Positions 1 to 14,133 of a DNA stretch of 64,000 nt are shown one piece after another. The position numbers and the translations under genes were made by a program. Position 1 is the first letter of the stretch, and every line of letters begins with the position of its first letter. The stretch is from assembly GCA_947650285.1 (NCBI GenBank), contig CANTFL010001264.1:124001-188000 (forward strand). Direction: 5' to 3'. The DNA comes from Hyaloperonospora brassicae. Lineage: Eukaryota; Oomycota; Peronosporomycetes; Peronosporales; Peronosporaceae. Below the pieces are notes generated by a model. It saw only the letters and a program-made list of their open reading frames with translations, was not told the origin of the DNA and searched no databases.

Positions 1-1060
1 GCATGTTTGGCTCGTGAACCGCAGTAATGCGGATAACCCAGGGGTCGTTGTCGAGAGCACACAGTTTGTAGCCCACCGTTACCGTCTCCGGCAGGGAACA
101 CAACAGACACGATGTGCCCAACGGGTGTGCGTTGTCATGGGGCTTGATATAGTCAAGCACAGCTTCCTTGAACTTCTGCACCGTCACCACAACAGGCAAA
201 TCTAGTGGGTCAGGTGGCAACGTCTCTCCTCCTGGTGCCTCTGCTTCAGCTCGAGCAGTTTCGATCGCTCGAATGAATCCGTCAATGGCTTGCCACCAGA
301 TTGTTACGGGCGGGTGGCCAAGTTGGATGATTTGGTCATAGAGATGGCTCTCTCCATTGGCTTGCAAGAGGTCTTCAAGCTGCGCATCTGCATTCATCAT
401 GACCAGAGTTTGTTGTGGTCTACCGTTGGGGCACTTCAGCTTGAAAGAATGCAACTGAACGGACCACAGCCGTAATCTCGACGATCCACATTCTTCGTGT
501 TTTCAATTCCGTTTCTCGTAACCACATAAACGTGTTCATCGATTCTGTTGAGCTCATCGCGTGATGATCGACAGTTGAGTGACAGTAGTTCACTTTCCAC
601 GATACCTCTTATCATCGACATTTTGCAATGAACGTGTGACGGACTGCGTGGCATTGACAGTGGTGTGCAGTACAATTGACTCACGCACGAATGATGAGCT
701 CGAAACAGCGATACACGCCTTTTTCTAAGCCTAAACGTCCTCACGAAGATGGATGAAAGTTGCCGTCTTGCATGCACTGCGGACTGTCGAGCAGCTTCCA
801 GGAATAGTTACATCCAAACGCGTGATTTCTCTATGTGGTAATCAGTGCACGCGTTGGATTGAAACATAATAGTAGTGAGCTTGAATCCAAGTCGAGTGGT
901 CCAACTTGACATCGAACACATTGCGGATGTCCAAGTCGACACGTCTTTCCATGAACTTGGAACCAGATGCGGGTTACAGTCGCACTCAGCGGTCTTTTTG
1001 TACTGCATCGGACCTATTTTGGTCACTTGAGCCAACACTTTTTTCTCCGCACTTGTCGTG
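1..1060 (-). pseudogene. Degraded, unidentified coding remnant (runs off left edge)
   Basis: Several protein-like stretches lie on the minus strand in different frames. One, at about 210-1, reads through LPVVVTVQKFKEAVLDY and a CLLC segment to the window edge. Another, at about 475-230, includes VTIWWQAIDGFIRAIE and then hits a stop. Others lie at about 777-480 and 1000-850 (RVDLDIRNVFDVKLDH). No good splice sites connect the pieces: the break at about 215-235 would need a 20-bp intron. I therefore read this as a frame-broken gene or transposon-derived remnant. I do not recognise the family. It is divergent from the Mus7-like gene that starts at 1189. A poorly sequenced real gene is the alternative. 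Confidence 0.35.
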
Positions 1061-1188
1061 GGCACCAAAGTCTCACTGATTTAGGTTCCTGTCCTGGTTG
1101 TCATGGGTTTCTACCGGTAGTCGCGGCGTCGTCTCGCCGACCATCACTCTTGCGCCAGTCCAACAGTTAGCGAGCAAAACGCCAAGAC

Positions 1189-4100
1189 ATGCAGGCCACG
1201 GACTTTGTGGCAGAGTCAGACGACGAAGAGCAGAAGATGCTCGAAGCGCTAGCGCTAGCCGAAGACCACTACCACTGCACTCTTCCAAGCATCGAGTCCG
1301 CTGCAAGTTCTACAGAGGTCGAAGCCGGTGCGTCGAAGCAAGAGCAAAGGGCCGCTGGTATGACAGTTAGAGAGCAGTGTCATCAAGTTGCCAGTCAAAC
1401 AGTTGGAGAGCAGTTGCAAGAAACAGGTACAACAGGTACCGAGCACACTGACGCCCCGGTAGTCACCGACAAAGAGCTACGCTACACACACGATGCAGAT
1501 GATCGACTGGACAAAGACGACAAGAACGTGCTGGCGGTCAAGACATTAGTCGAAGTGGACTCGCGGACGTGGCCCGGTATCAACAAACTGGGAGGCGCTG
1601 GCTGGATCGTCCGTGTGTACAGAGAAAGCGAGCCAGAGGCTGTGTTCTATGACGTGCGGTACGTCTTGGGCGGCTTTGAGCGTCACGTTGAGAGCAAATG
1701 GGTTCACTCGTCCGAGCTTTTGTACCAGCACTCGAACCGGGAAAAAGTGGATCGCGATTATTATCATGGTACGGTAAAAAAAAACGGTATTTGTCGACAA
1801 AAAGTGCTTTTGTCCAGAACACGTGCTCGTGATGATGGATGACATGTCGGTGCTTGATGGTATGTCTTGGTCCTGTTTGTGGAGCTAAGACTTTGTTGTT
1901 CCTTTGATGACGATGTGTAGATAACTTTATCAATAAACCGCATGAGAGGAAACAGCGAGAGGCCGAACGGGGCAAACGCACAACAACGAGTCGCACTGAA
2001 CGACAAATAGGGCACTCGAGGAAACGAGAGCTTTTGACTCGAACGGACAAGCGGCAACAACAGCCATATCGGGGGGAAGCAGTTGAGAAACGCCGGAAAG
2101 TTGCCAAGATTGACGAGGCGATGTTTGTGCTGCTGGAGAGCACAAACAAGCCGCCAAGAGCGTCAATTCCTCTACTTAGTGATGGTGAAGAACCAGAGTA
2201 TCAAGGAACACTTGCTGCAGCATCGAGCTTGATCGTAAGGCAATCGACACGACGACGACACCGTGTTGTGGACAGCAGTGGTGAAGAGAGCAGTGATGAT
2301 GGCGGTGTGAGTGGTGACCGAAATGAAGGTCCGGATCGACCTGAACTTGTGCCGTCTACAGACGTAACTCGTAGCGAAGCACTGGTCGATACAAGGATCA
2401 AACAAGTCGGTCGTGAAGAAATTGTGCACCGGCACGAGTCAAAAACAAGGCGCCGGCGTTACGTTGGTGGATATGAGAAGCACGGAGAAGATGCGGATGC
2501 CTTGTTCATTCAGCCGGAAGGCGACCCAGCTGATCTTCCGGACGACGTCATTCGGGAAACTGGACTGAAGCTAGCAAGCACGAAGAAGGGCTTGATGAAT
2601 CAACTCGAAGGCATATTTGCGCAGCAGCAAAAAAATATGGCTAGCTTTCACGACGAACAGAGCACGGTGAACGAGCGGGTCAAAGAATTAGTAGATATGC
2701 CGTTGGATGCTCTTCGGTCTTTGCGCAATAAGGTGCGCCACGTTACTTCTCTCTTTTTCTTGGCGTGGAAAGCAAACTTCTCACCGTGTATGATGTGTGG
2801 CCAAGGTTTGCGATTTGCGGAAATACGTGACAAAGACACTGGTCAATGCAGGTGAGGATGTGATGAATACGATTATAGGTAGTCTTCATGCAAAGTGCGG
2901 GTCGCCGGTAAGCTGCGCATAATGTTACGTGTGTGTATCGCTGCAATATAATAATCACTTACGATGCGCATGGTTGTTCCAGCCTAGTGCCCTGGAGCGT
3001 TTCGAGTGCGATTATGACGTCTGGCAATGCAAGTTGAATGAGTGTTCTTCATGGGTACGAAGGGTTGAGAATGCCGTGGAAAATGCGCTTGCAACGTGGG
3101 GAGGAGGAGTTGAAGACGAGGATGAAGATTTGGCCATGTCTCTGTCAGACAGTAGTGGGTCCAGCTACTCTTATGGACATGACGCTACCGATACTGCAGC
3201 TGAGGTGACAAACGCGGAGACATTGGTGCCCAGGAGCGATGAGCTGAAGTTCTCTTCTGATGGCGAGTCAAACAGCCACGACGATATGGAGCAAGTAGGT
3301 GGTGGCTTTGCACGCATGCTGCGACCGAAATTGCGTCGACCAAACCCTTGTCGGACTGCAACACCTCGTCATCGGAACAACGTGACAAAACGATCGACTA
3401 TGACTGACTATTTCTCGCGGCAAGAATCAAGTGCTGGCCTCTGGTCGAATCTTCGAGTTGTCGGCCGACAAAGGATAAAAAGCCCGACCGATCCTCGCTG
3501 GAACTGGCTCAAAATGGCACGCAAGAAGCAACGTTTTGCTGAGAGTGGCACTATGCCGCGAATCGCTGCGTCATCGATCGGTTTGGCTCGTGGAAACAAG
3601 GTCCATAAAAGACGTTCCACCAGTGCATCGCGCCATGGCGACAGTATGTCTACTCAAGCACAAAGAATGCGCCTTCGCAACGAACGCTTCCGCTCGCGGC
3701 CATCATTGCTGCATCGACCGCGCGAGTCGTTGTTTTCTTTTCAGCAGACGGGCAGGATGAGCCAGCCTGCAATCCCCGCAGGTCTCTCCCTCGGTGGTGT
3801 TCAACAAGAAAGGACTTTGCGGACAGCTGGATCGGAGAAGTCGGTTGTGTATTCGAGTGATACAGAGCAGCTACCGATAAACTGGGACGCCGTGTTTGAG
3901 GTCGTGTCGAGCGATGTGATCGCACCGATCGACAGGGACACGGCTGCTGCTATGTCGCGTCAAGAGCAAGAAGCGCTACTAGCATTTGGTCATGACATTT
4001 GTGGCTCTCCAAGTCTTCATCACACACTGTGCGATGAAGAATATGAACTTGAGGACCGTGATAGCGTGTGTGGCATTGTTTCGCTTCAAGCAGCTTGTCT

Positions 4101-7100
4101 TCGTCAAATTGTGAATGACCTCCGGCTGCGAGAAAACAGTTTTATGGACACCTTATCGACGGATGGGGTGGACGTTCGGGAAGAGGGCTATGCACAAACA
4201 CCAGAATGGCATTCGTTGATCTCGCTTGAAGAAGCATATCACTCGGCAATTGCAAAATTTGCTGTCCAGGTATTGGCGGGTATGGATACAATCGATCCGT
4301 CGGACTTGCCAAACTACCTTACAACAGCCTTGGGTGGAATTGCAACGTTGATTCGACAGCTTCCCGACTGTGATTCCTTGTTCAATGGGTGCAAAACCTA
4401 TTTCTTCTTTCTCGAGGTAACTTCGAGAAATGCAACATCAACGCCGCTTTTGACCGCAATCTCACGGACGTATTGGTATTGTCTAAAGCTGCTGGTGGCC
4501 ATCCAATCTAAGTGTGGAGCGCTAGTCGGACTAGGCACGACAACGAAGCAAGAGGTCGACGACATTCTGGCGAAGGCATTGCCTGTCAACCGAGTCATCT
4601 TGGCCATCGTGCTCTTCCTGTTTGACTTGTATGTGTATTTTCCGTCGTCTCACCGTGTGACGGCTAGAGGGAACAATCGGTTATCGTGTGGCCAATTTCC
4701 AGCTCTGTCGCTGTGGGTGTTAGTCCGTACTTGCTGTACAAGTTCGATCGGCCTGGACCAGTCCCGTCAAACCTCTTCGGTGACAAGAGAGAAGCGCTTC
4801 TGGGCTCTGCTGCAAGCAGTGTACCGGCAACGATATTTTGACGAGCTAGCTCGTTGTTTCGTCCGCGGCGAATCTTGTGGAGGGTATTTACGAAACGACG
4901 CGCCAAAAGCTGCCGATGGCGATACCGCTGAACATTGTGACGAGGTTTTTGAAAGCCAGCTGCTGGCACTCGACGCGACTTGGAACTTGCTTATTGTTTT
5001 GACACAAATGTCTATCGACGTTGACGATAACGGACACGAAGAGGCAGTGTAAGTAGTCTTACGTCACGCCATGCTGATTGGACAAACTAACAAATGTAAA
5101 GAGCAGGTGTGACGCAAAGTGGGCTCTTGTGAAAGACCTTCTTCACCCGAACAAACGAGACTTCCTCCCGTTTGACCTATCTCATAGTCAATGGCTCAAG
5201 TTGCAATCGGATTATCGACAGCACGCCGGTAGGTACATCACGTCGTTTTTGGCCTGTCGAGAGGCTAATCATTGTTGACAGATGTTCACAAGCAGCACAT
5301 ATTGCAGCGCATCACTTTGTTGTCGAAGCTATGGTATCCATGCAAAGGTTCGATAGTTTGTGAGATACATTGTGTGCGCGCTGCTGAGAATCTGTTTCTT
5401 GTCGACAGATGTCGTTGAAACTATTCTGCGCTTGCTATGGAGGGATCTTGCTGTACCACGCAACTCGGAGGACGTTGTCGAGCTGCCGATGTTTCTGAAG
5501 CTGTTCATCACTCGTTGCAAGGATCTTGGAAACTCACGACCGAAGCTGGCTGCGTTTGCTGGAGAGGCCAGCTACGATGATGAAGACCAAGCAGCAATGC
5601 TGTGCAAAATCATTTGGGTATGTACATTCCATTAGTCTATTGGCTGTCGTGTAACGCTCTTTGGCAATTGAACGCGATAATGTTGCTATCTCACAGATAC
5701 AGCTGTTGAAACTTGAAAAGCGCGTTCATCGCAGTCGCTTTCAGCGCTCGGTCTTGAACGCAATATCCGATACTGCGGACAGCCATGACCAGCGGCGGGG
5801 GATAGCACAGCCTGAAGCAGCCAAACAAACCGAGCTGGATAGACCAGGGCAAGAGTGGAAATGGGGTCGTCCGGGACAGCGCACGTCTGCTGATGTCCAC
5901 CCAGCGACTCGACCGATGGTATCTCCATCGCAAACTCCAGCAGGTTTCGAAGTTGAAAAGGTGATACTTTGTCTGCCTTGTACGTTCTCTGTTCCTTTCT
6001 TATCGACTCGTTTGTTTTGCGTGTTACCTCTTCTACGTAGGAACGGATGAGCACTGCAGTACTGCTCACGTTTGCTGTTGTTGGAGTCTGTGCGGAGTGT
6101 GGTGATCAACAGCAGTTTGCAGTTCAGCGGGTGGATAAGGATGTCCGATACATGGAACGGGAGGTCGACTTTTACTGCAAGGAGATCATCCGTCGGACGT
6201 CAAATGCACCTGATCGTGAAGTGCTCGCAAGTCAAGCGCTCTATGTACTGGGTGCCCTCCTTTTGGAAAAGAACTCGACCGAGTTTTTCGCAGTATTTCG
6301 AGGTCTCAATGACAGGCTCGAGTCTTCGATGAAAAGCCTGCAAGCAAGCCCCTCATCTGTTGTTCCAAAAGGGTCAGCAGGTATTTGTATGAACGCTGCT
6401 GACGCACATGGCCTGAGTCGCAGTCGCCGACGATTTCAGCGTAGGTTTCATTTCGAACAACGAAAGGATGTCCAGCTGACTGACACTGTGGTGCATGCTC
6501 ATAGGTGCTGCCATGTCACCGCTCTACCAAATGCGTGACCTGGTCAAGAAGGTATTGGAGACACCTGTATCCGACGTCAGAGTTGGACCTGCGTACGGAC
6601 TTGCAGTTGAGAAGAGTCTCGAGCATATTTTTAGCTCAGGTATAGAAGCGTGTCTGCAGGGTGTTCTTCAGAAGGCCGTCGCCATCAATGATTTGAAGAC
6701 CGTGATGGAGATTATCCACCTCGTGCTTCCGCGTGAACCGGATAAGCCCAAACGATGTCTGACATACGAGTTCGATGATTTCAATGACGAGGCATTCGCG
6801 GCCTTTGACTTGGACGGAGCGATCGCTGGATATACTGCTGCTCCTGCCCCAGCATGGACAGTGAAGGAGTGCAAGAAGAGAGTGATTCAGCTGATCACGA
6901 ACAATTTGCGAGGAGTGTTGCAGCAGCTCGTACTCAGCTACCCTCCAAGTGACGCTCCAGCGTGTGACGAATTGTATGCGGTTGAGTTGTTGGGTATGAT
7001 GGTTTCTACGTGCGAGACGCAATTCTTTTGGAGCAATGTAACGTCTACGGTAATGAAGACCCGAAATCTTGCATCACGCGTGTTAAGTGCTGCTTTGAAG

Positions 7101-9341
7101 TACAACTCGGAGAAGGAATGGCTTGGCCGGGTCTTCTTGAGGCAAAGTGGAGCCGATCACGAACTCATTATGGCGTGGCTTTTGGGAACGTTGGATGTTC
7201 GTTCACTGAATTCTGAACCAATTCCTTTCGAGGTGGGTGATGCGCCGTTCTCGATAAGAGACTCAACGCTGTCTTTGGTAACAACAACAGCTTCGACTTC
7301 GTTACCTAGCATCAGATATTCTGACTCCTGGGTCATGCTGACGGATGCAATTATCTATCAACTGCTCCGCAAACAGCCAGTCGGGCTGTGCAATGTGGAT
7401 CGACAGCTACTGCAGATACTGCGTGATGTAGCATCCACGTGCAAGTTTCCGAGAGAAGTATCTGCGAACGACGGTAGACTTCACGACGTGTCGACGTTGT
7501 ACGATCTTCATCTGGACGTTTTCCAGTTATTTTGTCGAAGTGCCGGCACGACATGGCGTTCGTACGTTGCTGCGCCTGCAAAAAACTGGGATGAGCTGAA
7601 CAAGTTTCGTGCAAAGATGGTGAACCCTCAGTCTGGAATCTTCGTGTCGTTTCTCGAGTGAGTGCTGATGCCGAAGTCGGCGTCATCTGATCTAGCCTTA
7701 CCCTACACTCACTTTGGCCGTCTTGCGCTTGTGTGTCTGTCTAACTTGGTACAGGGCATATAAGATAAATTTTCGGCGCGTCTGTGGTCAGATTGACCAG
7801 ATGAATCACAACTGGCATTCGTTTGCCGAGTTGTTTCTTCGTCAGACTGGCGTGGGAACTAGCGATGGACGTTCGTACCACGAAATGGACGACACGATGA
7901 AGTCAGCCGACGAGAGGCTAACGGGGCTGACGACAATGTTTCGCTTCACGTACCAGTGCATGGATGCATTTTTGTTCTACTGTGGTGACATGGCGATCGG
8001 AGACACGAATCTTTTTTTCGACGCGATGGAGTTGCTTTTCCGTCAAGCGAACAACGCTGAGTACCCGCAAGCAATAAAGCGACTGGAGGATCAACGACTT
8101 TTCGGCCAGCGAAATGTGTTGCGCGACGCCAACGACGATCTCCGCAAAGGTTTCTGTCCACCTGCTGTTAGGTTCGTTGACAGTGTTCAGTTGTTTTTTG
8201 CACGACAGAAGTATCCGAGCTTGTTGCATTGGTTTGCACAGGTACGCTATGTTTCTGCACTTTCGATGAGGTGGGAAAAGTTTGAGTACTGAAAACACGT
8301 TATGCAGACCTCGGACATCTACCAAACTTGCAAAGGCGGGTGGCAGCGATCTCCGTTGAGAACGTTGTTGATGAACGTTTTGGACCGAGATGGACCTCTC
8401 GGAATCCACAGTTACTATGGTGTGTCTAGCGACCTGAGTCCTGATGTGAGGACAGTCCGCCGTGAAGCGTTTTATCTATCGTGTGGCTTGTTTGATTGTC
8501 GATGCACGAGATCATTCGAGCATTCTCGAGCTGAACCTTCACCGATGTCGCGTGTCCGCCTCCAGCAGCTTCGAAAACTTGTTCTGAATGACTACGTGAG
8601 GGAAACGGTCGTCTTTGTGCTACAAGAAGGCGTAACATCCTTGTTGGAAACGATGGTACCTCTGTGCCAGTTCGTACGGGGCGTCCTGAATCATGCCAAT
8701 TTGAACATGAACAACCCTCGAGCTGACCAAGCTGGGTGCAATGAGAGTAGTTCTACAACTCACGATTTCCATCTAAGCGAGGTCCAGCCATGCTTGGAAT
8801 GGATGGTTGCGTGCCTCATCAAGCTCGTACCTGCCGTCAACAGCACTATCAGGTGCGCCTATTGCTAGACAAGTTCTGCCATTGTTTGAGTTCGCTAATT
8901 CTCGTTGGTGTGACTTTGTCAAATTGCAGCTGCGTGTTAGTGGTCGAACTGTGCGGCATCGTGTGCGAAGCCGTTGCGTTCAATCAATACCGGCCGATGT
9001 TGGAGTTGATTGACTTGGTTGAGGTTGTGCTCTCTTATCTGCAGGCAATATACATGGCGCTATCGAAGACGACGTCTGCTGTCGCACGTGCGTTGTTTGC
9101 TCCCAGCGTTGAGATATCGCCGTGGACAAAGCTGAGTGAATATCGGTTCTCTGATTCCGCCTTCCGTGAGATTGCGGTAGACGAAAGCTATTGTCAAACT
9201 CCGGGTCGGCAAACGGATTCGTACGGAATTGATATGGCACAAGCAGTTGCAGACCTCCTGGCTGCAATCGCGCGTGTTGCTCAGCAGTGCCATGCGTCAT
9301 CAGACGAGCGGCTTCGCAGTCTTACAACAGCATCGTTATAG
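1189..9341 (+). CDS. Mus7/MMS22-like replication-repair protein (multi-exon)
   Basis: Large protein of about 12 or more exons. The start is the ATG opening MQATDFVAESDDEEQKMLEA. Exon joins I could phase include about 1773/1956, 2732/2983, 5048/5107, 5228/5282, then joins near 5345/5409, 5618/5697, 5960/6042, 6440/6505, 7660/7755, 8240/8307 and 8852/8930. The stop follows LRSLTTASL. The N-terminal third is acidic and low complexity with many basic patches. From about 3860 onward the protein is helical and resembles Mus7/MMS22 family proteins, which act with cullin ligases at stalled forks: an FWALLQAVYRQRYFDELARCF block, then KLEKRVHRSRFQRSVL. A PIP-box-like RSTMTDYF lies at 3391-3414. Assignment rests on remembered family pattern, so another large HEAT-like repair protein is possible. 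Exact exon 1/2 borders are ambiguous. Confidence 0.6.
3391..3414 (+). other. PIP-box / PIP-degron-like motif in the Mus7-like protein
   Basis: The codons read R-S-T-M-T-D-Y-F. This fits the PCNA-binding pattern Qxx[ILM]xx[FY][FY] except for Arg in place of Gln. The Thr-Asp pair before the aromatic residues is the hallmark of the PIP degron class. It sits in a disordered basic stretch. Function is inferred. Confidence 0.4.
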
Positions 9342-12040
9342 TGATACGTAATTGTTATGAGAATCCGCTGTGGATGATGCGTTGTGGGGATAGCGTGGAT
9401 CAAACGACAATTGCGCTGCAAACACGAACATGCATCGCCTCATCACGGACGTCTGGTACATCCAGCTAGCGCAGCCTCGTTGTCGCTTACGTTATGAAGA
9501 CTTCGGGACATCGTAATGAACACGAAAGCGGGTCATTATCGATGATGGACGACCATGTTCGCCAAACAAAGCTGGAACCTGCACGAACACCCAACGGAGG
9601 AAGATTCGGGTGAAAATGTTTGCAAGTACAGCTCGCGACTTCAGCTTCGATGAAAAATGAATGCAAACACGAGCAGGTGGAAGCGCTGTAGCCTTGTGTA
9701 GCTACCAATGGCAGCTAATGGCAACAGCGTGATGAAAAAAAGACACAGGAAGGTCAAGGATATGGAAGGCACGTGCATCACAGCTCACTGTGAGCCTGTC
9801 AACGCAGCGCGTAGACACTTTATTATGTTGCAAAGCGCGGAACTCAGCTAATGATACGTTGATTAAGCACGTTCTAGCGGTCAGACTGGCATTGCTCCAT
9901 GTTGCACAGGCGTGGCAGCTGCAGAAGAGTCAAGGATATCAAAGTTGCGTCAGCTCTTGTGGTTCTGGCGTGCAATATCTCCCGGACTGTTGCGGAGCTT
10001 GGATCGAGACGTACACACTGCTCGATCTCTACCAAAAGCTGATAATTCCCATAGCCTCGTCTGGCTCGTCATCACCGGCTATAGCCATCGTATAATGACC
10101 CGCGACAGCTTGAACGAAGTGGACTTGGTGAGGTGAAGATATTGCCGTCTCATGGGTGCATGCGCTCGGACGTATTGCAACGAAAAAGTCGGGTACGATA
10201 AGTTCCCGAGTCCCAGATGAGGTCCGCTTTGAGAATAGTGCAGTACAGCAATGACAGCATTACATCGTTGTGGCGGATTCCTCACAGAAGTTGTGGATGA
10301 CTGGTTTGCAGTTGATGTGCGATTTGTTCCGAATGATCACACGCACCAATGCCTTGTTGTTGTGTCACAGCAGCGCGTTTGAGCTGCAAGTATTACTTGA
10401 CCAGTCCATCACAGAATCGGTACCAAGAGTGTATGATTGCATCCCATGCTCCAGACCTGGACAAACAGCTCAAGGATCTTTTCGTAGGAATGACTTTGCT
10501 TGTCAGGATTGGCGGCTATACACGACACATTGACATACGCAGAGCATAATGGATGACGTTCGGATAGAACAGTGGGGGACGACTAGCGGAGGTGGCTAGT
10601 GAGCAGAATCGGGTACCGAAAAGGCTTTGTACTTGAAGACGAGCCTATCGTCAACATCGATCGAGATGAACAAGCTACAGGCTGTTAGAACTCTATGCGG
10701 AATGCACGATGAGTTGTTGTTCTAGTACATAACTCGACCCCGATCGTCGACAGGTTGCCGAGTAGTTTTTACGTATATGATGTCCAGCGCTAGTCACCGC
10801 ACAGAATGTCATGGCGATTCTGACCGACGTTTTATCGTGCCATACTAAGTTTGCTGAAAACAATCACCTCAGGAAGCAGTCACAATGAGGCCACGAGGCC
10901 AGAGACGCATCTCACGAAGCGTTGTCAATCAGCCACATGTTTATCACCAAGAGTCGATGCCCGACTTGCTCAACGATAACAAGACGATCGAATGGGGCTG
11001 TACTTCTTTCGTTCGTATGCTTTCGTGCGATCGATGGTGGAAGCCTGGTTGTTGTTTGTTAACCCAATGGGAGGCGAAACGGACTTGTCGGAACGGACTT
11101 GTTCATGTTGAAGGTTCGTCCGACAAGGGTGGTGGTATCTACAGCTCTTTTTGTAGCCACAGCTTCAACACGTGATGCAGTCTCAGATGTCGCGTCTCTC
11201 AGCTAAACACTGCGCGACAGTTGAGAACCTTCAGCTTATGAACGGACTCGCTCGCAGCCTCTATCGCTTTGTGTCTCCGCACATGCCCAGAGCTGATTGA
11301 GACACAATGCATATGTATCTCGACTAAGAATCATGATAAGATCGATCAACGGGCAGCCCGAACGGCCTCGGAGAAGTGCGACATTTGTATCGATCGTCGC
11401 AGACGGTTTGTGTCAACACGCGCTTCGCTCATGTGTCTCGTGTGTTGCATAAGACGGATCAAAACTTCAAGCTCACCTGTTTGACACGGCGCTTTGGATG
11501 CAGCAGAAGAAGTGGGTTTTTACAGACTGTGTCTGTTCCCAACTGTGTGATCAGCAAATGGAGAAAACGGTCGAGACGTTGTTGATGAGAAGGGAACGAC
11601 ACTCCTTGCGACGGAAAAGCTGCAGACCAACGCATGAAGCGTTGATGCGACGCAAGGAGCAAAAGCCGACAAAGCGTAAACGGCTGAGGCATCAACCCAC
11701 ACAACTGGTCACGTGGAATACGACATGGGCGTTCGTTTACACAATGCCAGCGATGACCATATTGGTTCAGTTCTTGTGCTCCTGAAGCTCCTTGTCAGGC
11801 AAAGCTGAACTTGCGCTAGTGCCTCTTACCCATCAATGCCTCTCACTTCACCTGCGACTCCAAGCAAGATAGCCAACAGATGCATCGCTTCGGTGCAAGT
11901 ACCACGGCTCAGACCAGTCGAGTGCGTGTCACCTGACTCAACGAACGATGCGGACGCGTATCATATCCAACGTGGCTTCATTCAGTGCGGGAAAACAGGG
12001 GCAGACTTACGACAACGTCACCTGACAGGTAGCCACAACC

Positions 12041-12077
12041 GCTGTCTGTCTATCTGTCTGTCTGTCTATCTGTCTCT
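12041..12077. repeat. CTGT/CTAT tetranucleotide microsatellite
   Basis: Runs of ctgt interrupted by ctat, in intergenic DNA. Confidence 0.9.
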
Positions 12078-14054
12078 GGTCCTGTACTGGGCGTTGCATG
12101 GTAAACGCGGGCGTGAATCAGACGGACTTGTTACAAACTAGTGGATACGAGAGCGAAGGAATGCAAGTCCGATCGATGTACTCAATTGGGACCGTTGCGT
12201 CGCATTGTGGCACGAGCGCGAGCGAAGTGAAGGACAGAGCTCCAGACGTTTGGCTTACGAGCGGGTCCCACGCAGTGGAAATCCATGCTAATCTCGGATC
12301 CGTTCTCAGCCACCGGATATACTAATCCTTGCGGAAGTTTAGGCGTTTGTGGGATCCCGAAATCACGTTCACGTGCTTTGCGCCATAGCCAACACAAGAG
12401 AGTTGCGCTGCTGGACTCCGCCCCTGCTGCTCGCTCGTCAGGGCAGCAAATCCAGAGCTGCCGTGCACTCAGTCCAGTTGCCGACCACCCCGCACGATAG
12501 GGCCCTGTCGATACGATGCTTCCGAGTGACGATTTCGTGGCGTCCCATCAACAGCAGCAGCATTCCACCACGAGTCGATACGAAGGTGCAGCAACTGATC
12601 GTGCAAGTGCGTGCGTGGCAGGACACGGAACGTTCTTCGCAAAGAATGCGCTTCAGGTTCGTGGCAGTCAATCACGAGCGAACAAGTGGAAGATATAGAC
12701 GATCAAACGCTTGCAACACGACAGTGGGGAGGCACTAGCGGCGGACGAGCAGATGCTGCGTACAAGAAGCGGCAAACCGTGGCAAGACTGCACAGTCGTA
12801 GCGCACGACCCACCCACAGACTGCGGCTGTCGGCGTTTTCGACCACTGTTCCCTGGCATCAGTCCAAAGATCGCCGCTCGCTTTGCGGCATCCGGGAACG
12901 CTTTTCCTCGATCCTCAACTGTGCAACTCAAAGCACAAAGCAGCCAGCAAAGCAGTACAGTAAGTGCCATTGCAGTAGAGTTCCTCTACAGGCATTTCGA
13001 GCCCAGTCCGACGTCGAGACAGTGTCGCAACGGGCAGCAACGAAAGGCGTTTGGTGTAGGAAGCAAAAGCCGCACATGCGCCGCCAAAGCGACAGCGTCG
13101 CCGCTCCTGATTGACATTGGAACGAACGGAGCGAATCGTCATCGCCTCCGGATACGGCGACCCGCACTTCGTTCTCCGCCCTCTTTTCGCCCGCGCGTTT
13201 CCCCCGTGAAAGTCCCTTTCGACAGCGATCGGTCGCGTCAGTCTGTTGGTCCGCTCGCCCGACGCTCGTCAAACGAAGCGGCAGCGACGTCGCGGTGCGA
13301 TCCGTCCGTTCCCTGCGCCTTTTGTTGAAGTTACAGACCGCCAATCATACGAACCGAAAGTTAAAAAAAAAGCTCACACAACAACACTCACACACACACA
13401 CGCGCCACAAAAAGCCCCTAACGTCAACGGTAGCGTCGTATCCGTTGGAACAAAACCAGGTGGCGATCGATCTCGATCGACCACTGTATCGATCACCAGC
13501 TTTTCCTGCGTCGCGAGGATCGTACGAGATTAAAAAAAAAAAGCTGCCGTCTCGTTTGGCCGACTGGTACGCGAGGAGAAAGAAACACGTTGCAAAGCGA
13601 GTCGGGAGGACACTGGGGCTGCACGGTAGCTGCGCACACGAGCTCTTGTTTCGGCGGCTGCTTTGCTACTGCTCGACGGCACCGGCTCGAAAGCTTAGCA
13701 GACTGGAGATGGCGTTCTCGGACTTTTTCTCGTTTCCATGGAAGCTCAGCCGATCGGGGGGGGAATACGAAGCGAGCGCCTCCATGTGAGTCAGTCGACC
13801 CATAGAGGCGCAGTGCGTTTGCCCATCGGCCGTGACGACCGTAAACAGTCGTCATGTGTTGTGGCTGTCGCCAACCGATGCACTTCTTCTTTTTCAATTG
13901 GTCGCTTTCTATGCACCCGACAGCCGTCTCGACCGAGCAAAACAGACGACGAGGTCGTCCAACGAGCTTTGCCCTCCCTGCCCTACTCGCAGTGTGTACT
14001 GTGCTGTGCGAGACGTCGTAGATGAGCATACGTTCTTGTTTTTCTCTACTGCCA

Positions 14055-14078
14055 GAACAACAGCGACAACAACAGCGA

Positions 14079-14111
<33 letters not shown>

Positions 14112-14133
14112 TAATAATAAGAAGAAGAAGAAT
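14055..14133. repeat. Trinucleotide-rich tract (ACA, then TAA, then GAA)
   Basis: A run of acaaca with occasional gcg and atc interruptions changes into ataataata and then agaagaag. It lies in the long upstream region of the small gene at 14731. Confidence 0.9.

Noticed and set aside
12611..13328. Overlapping ORFs of 167 and 205 aa
   Set aside because: Low-complexity Arg/Ser/Ala composition, no motif, no splice context. Read as noise upstream of the gene at 14731.
13295..14029. ORFs on both strands (164 and 178 aa)
   Set aside because: They cross poly-A and CA tracts and show no conserved pattern.
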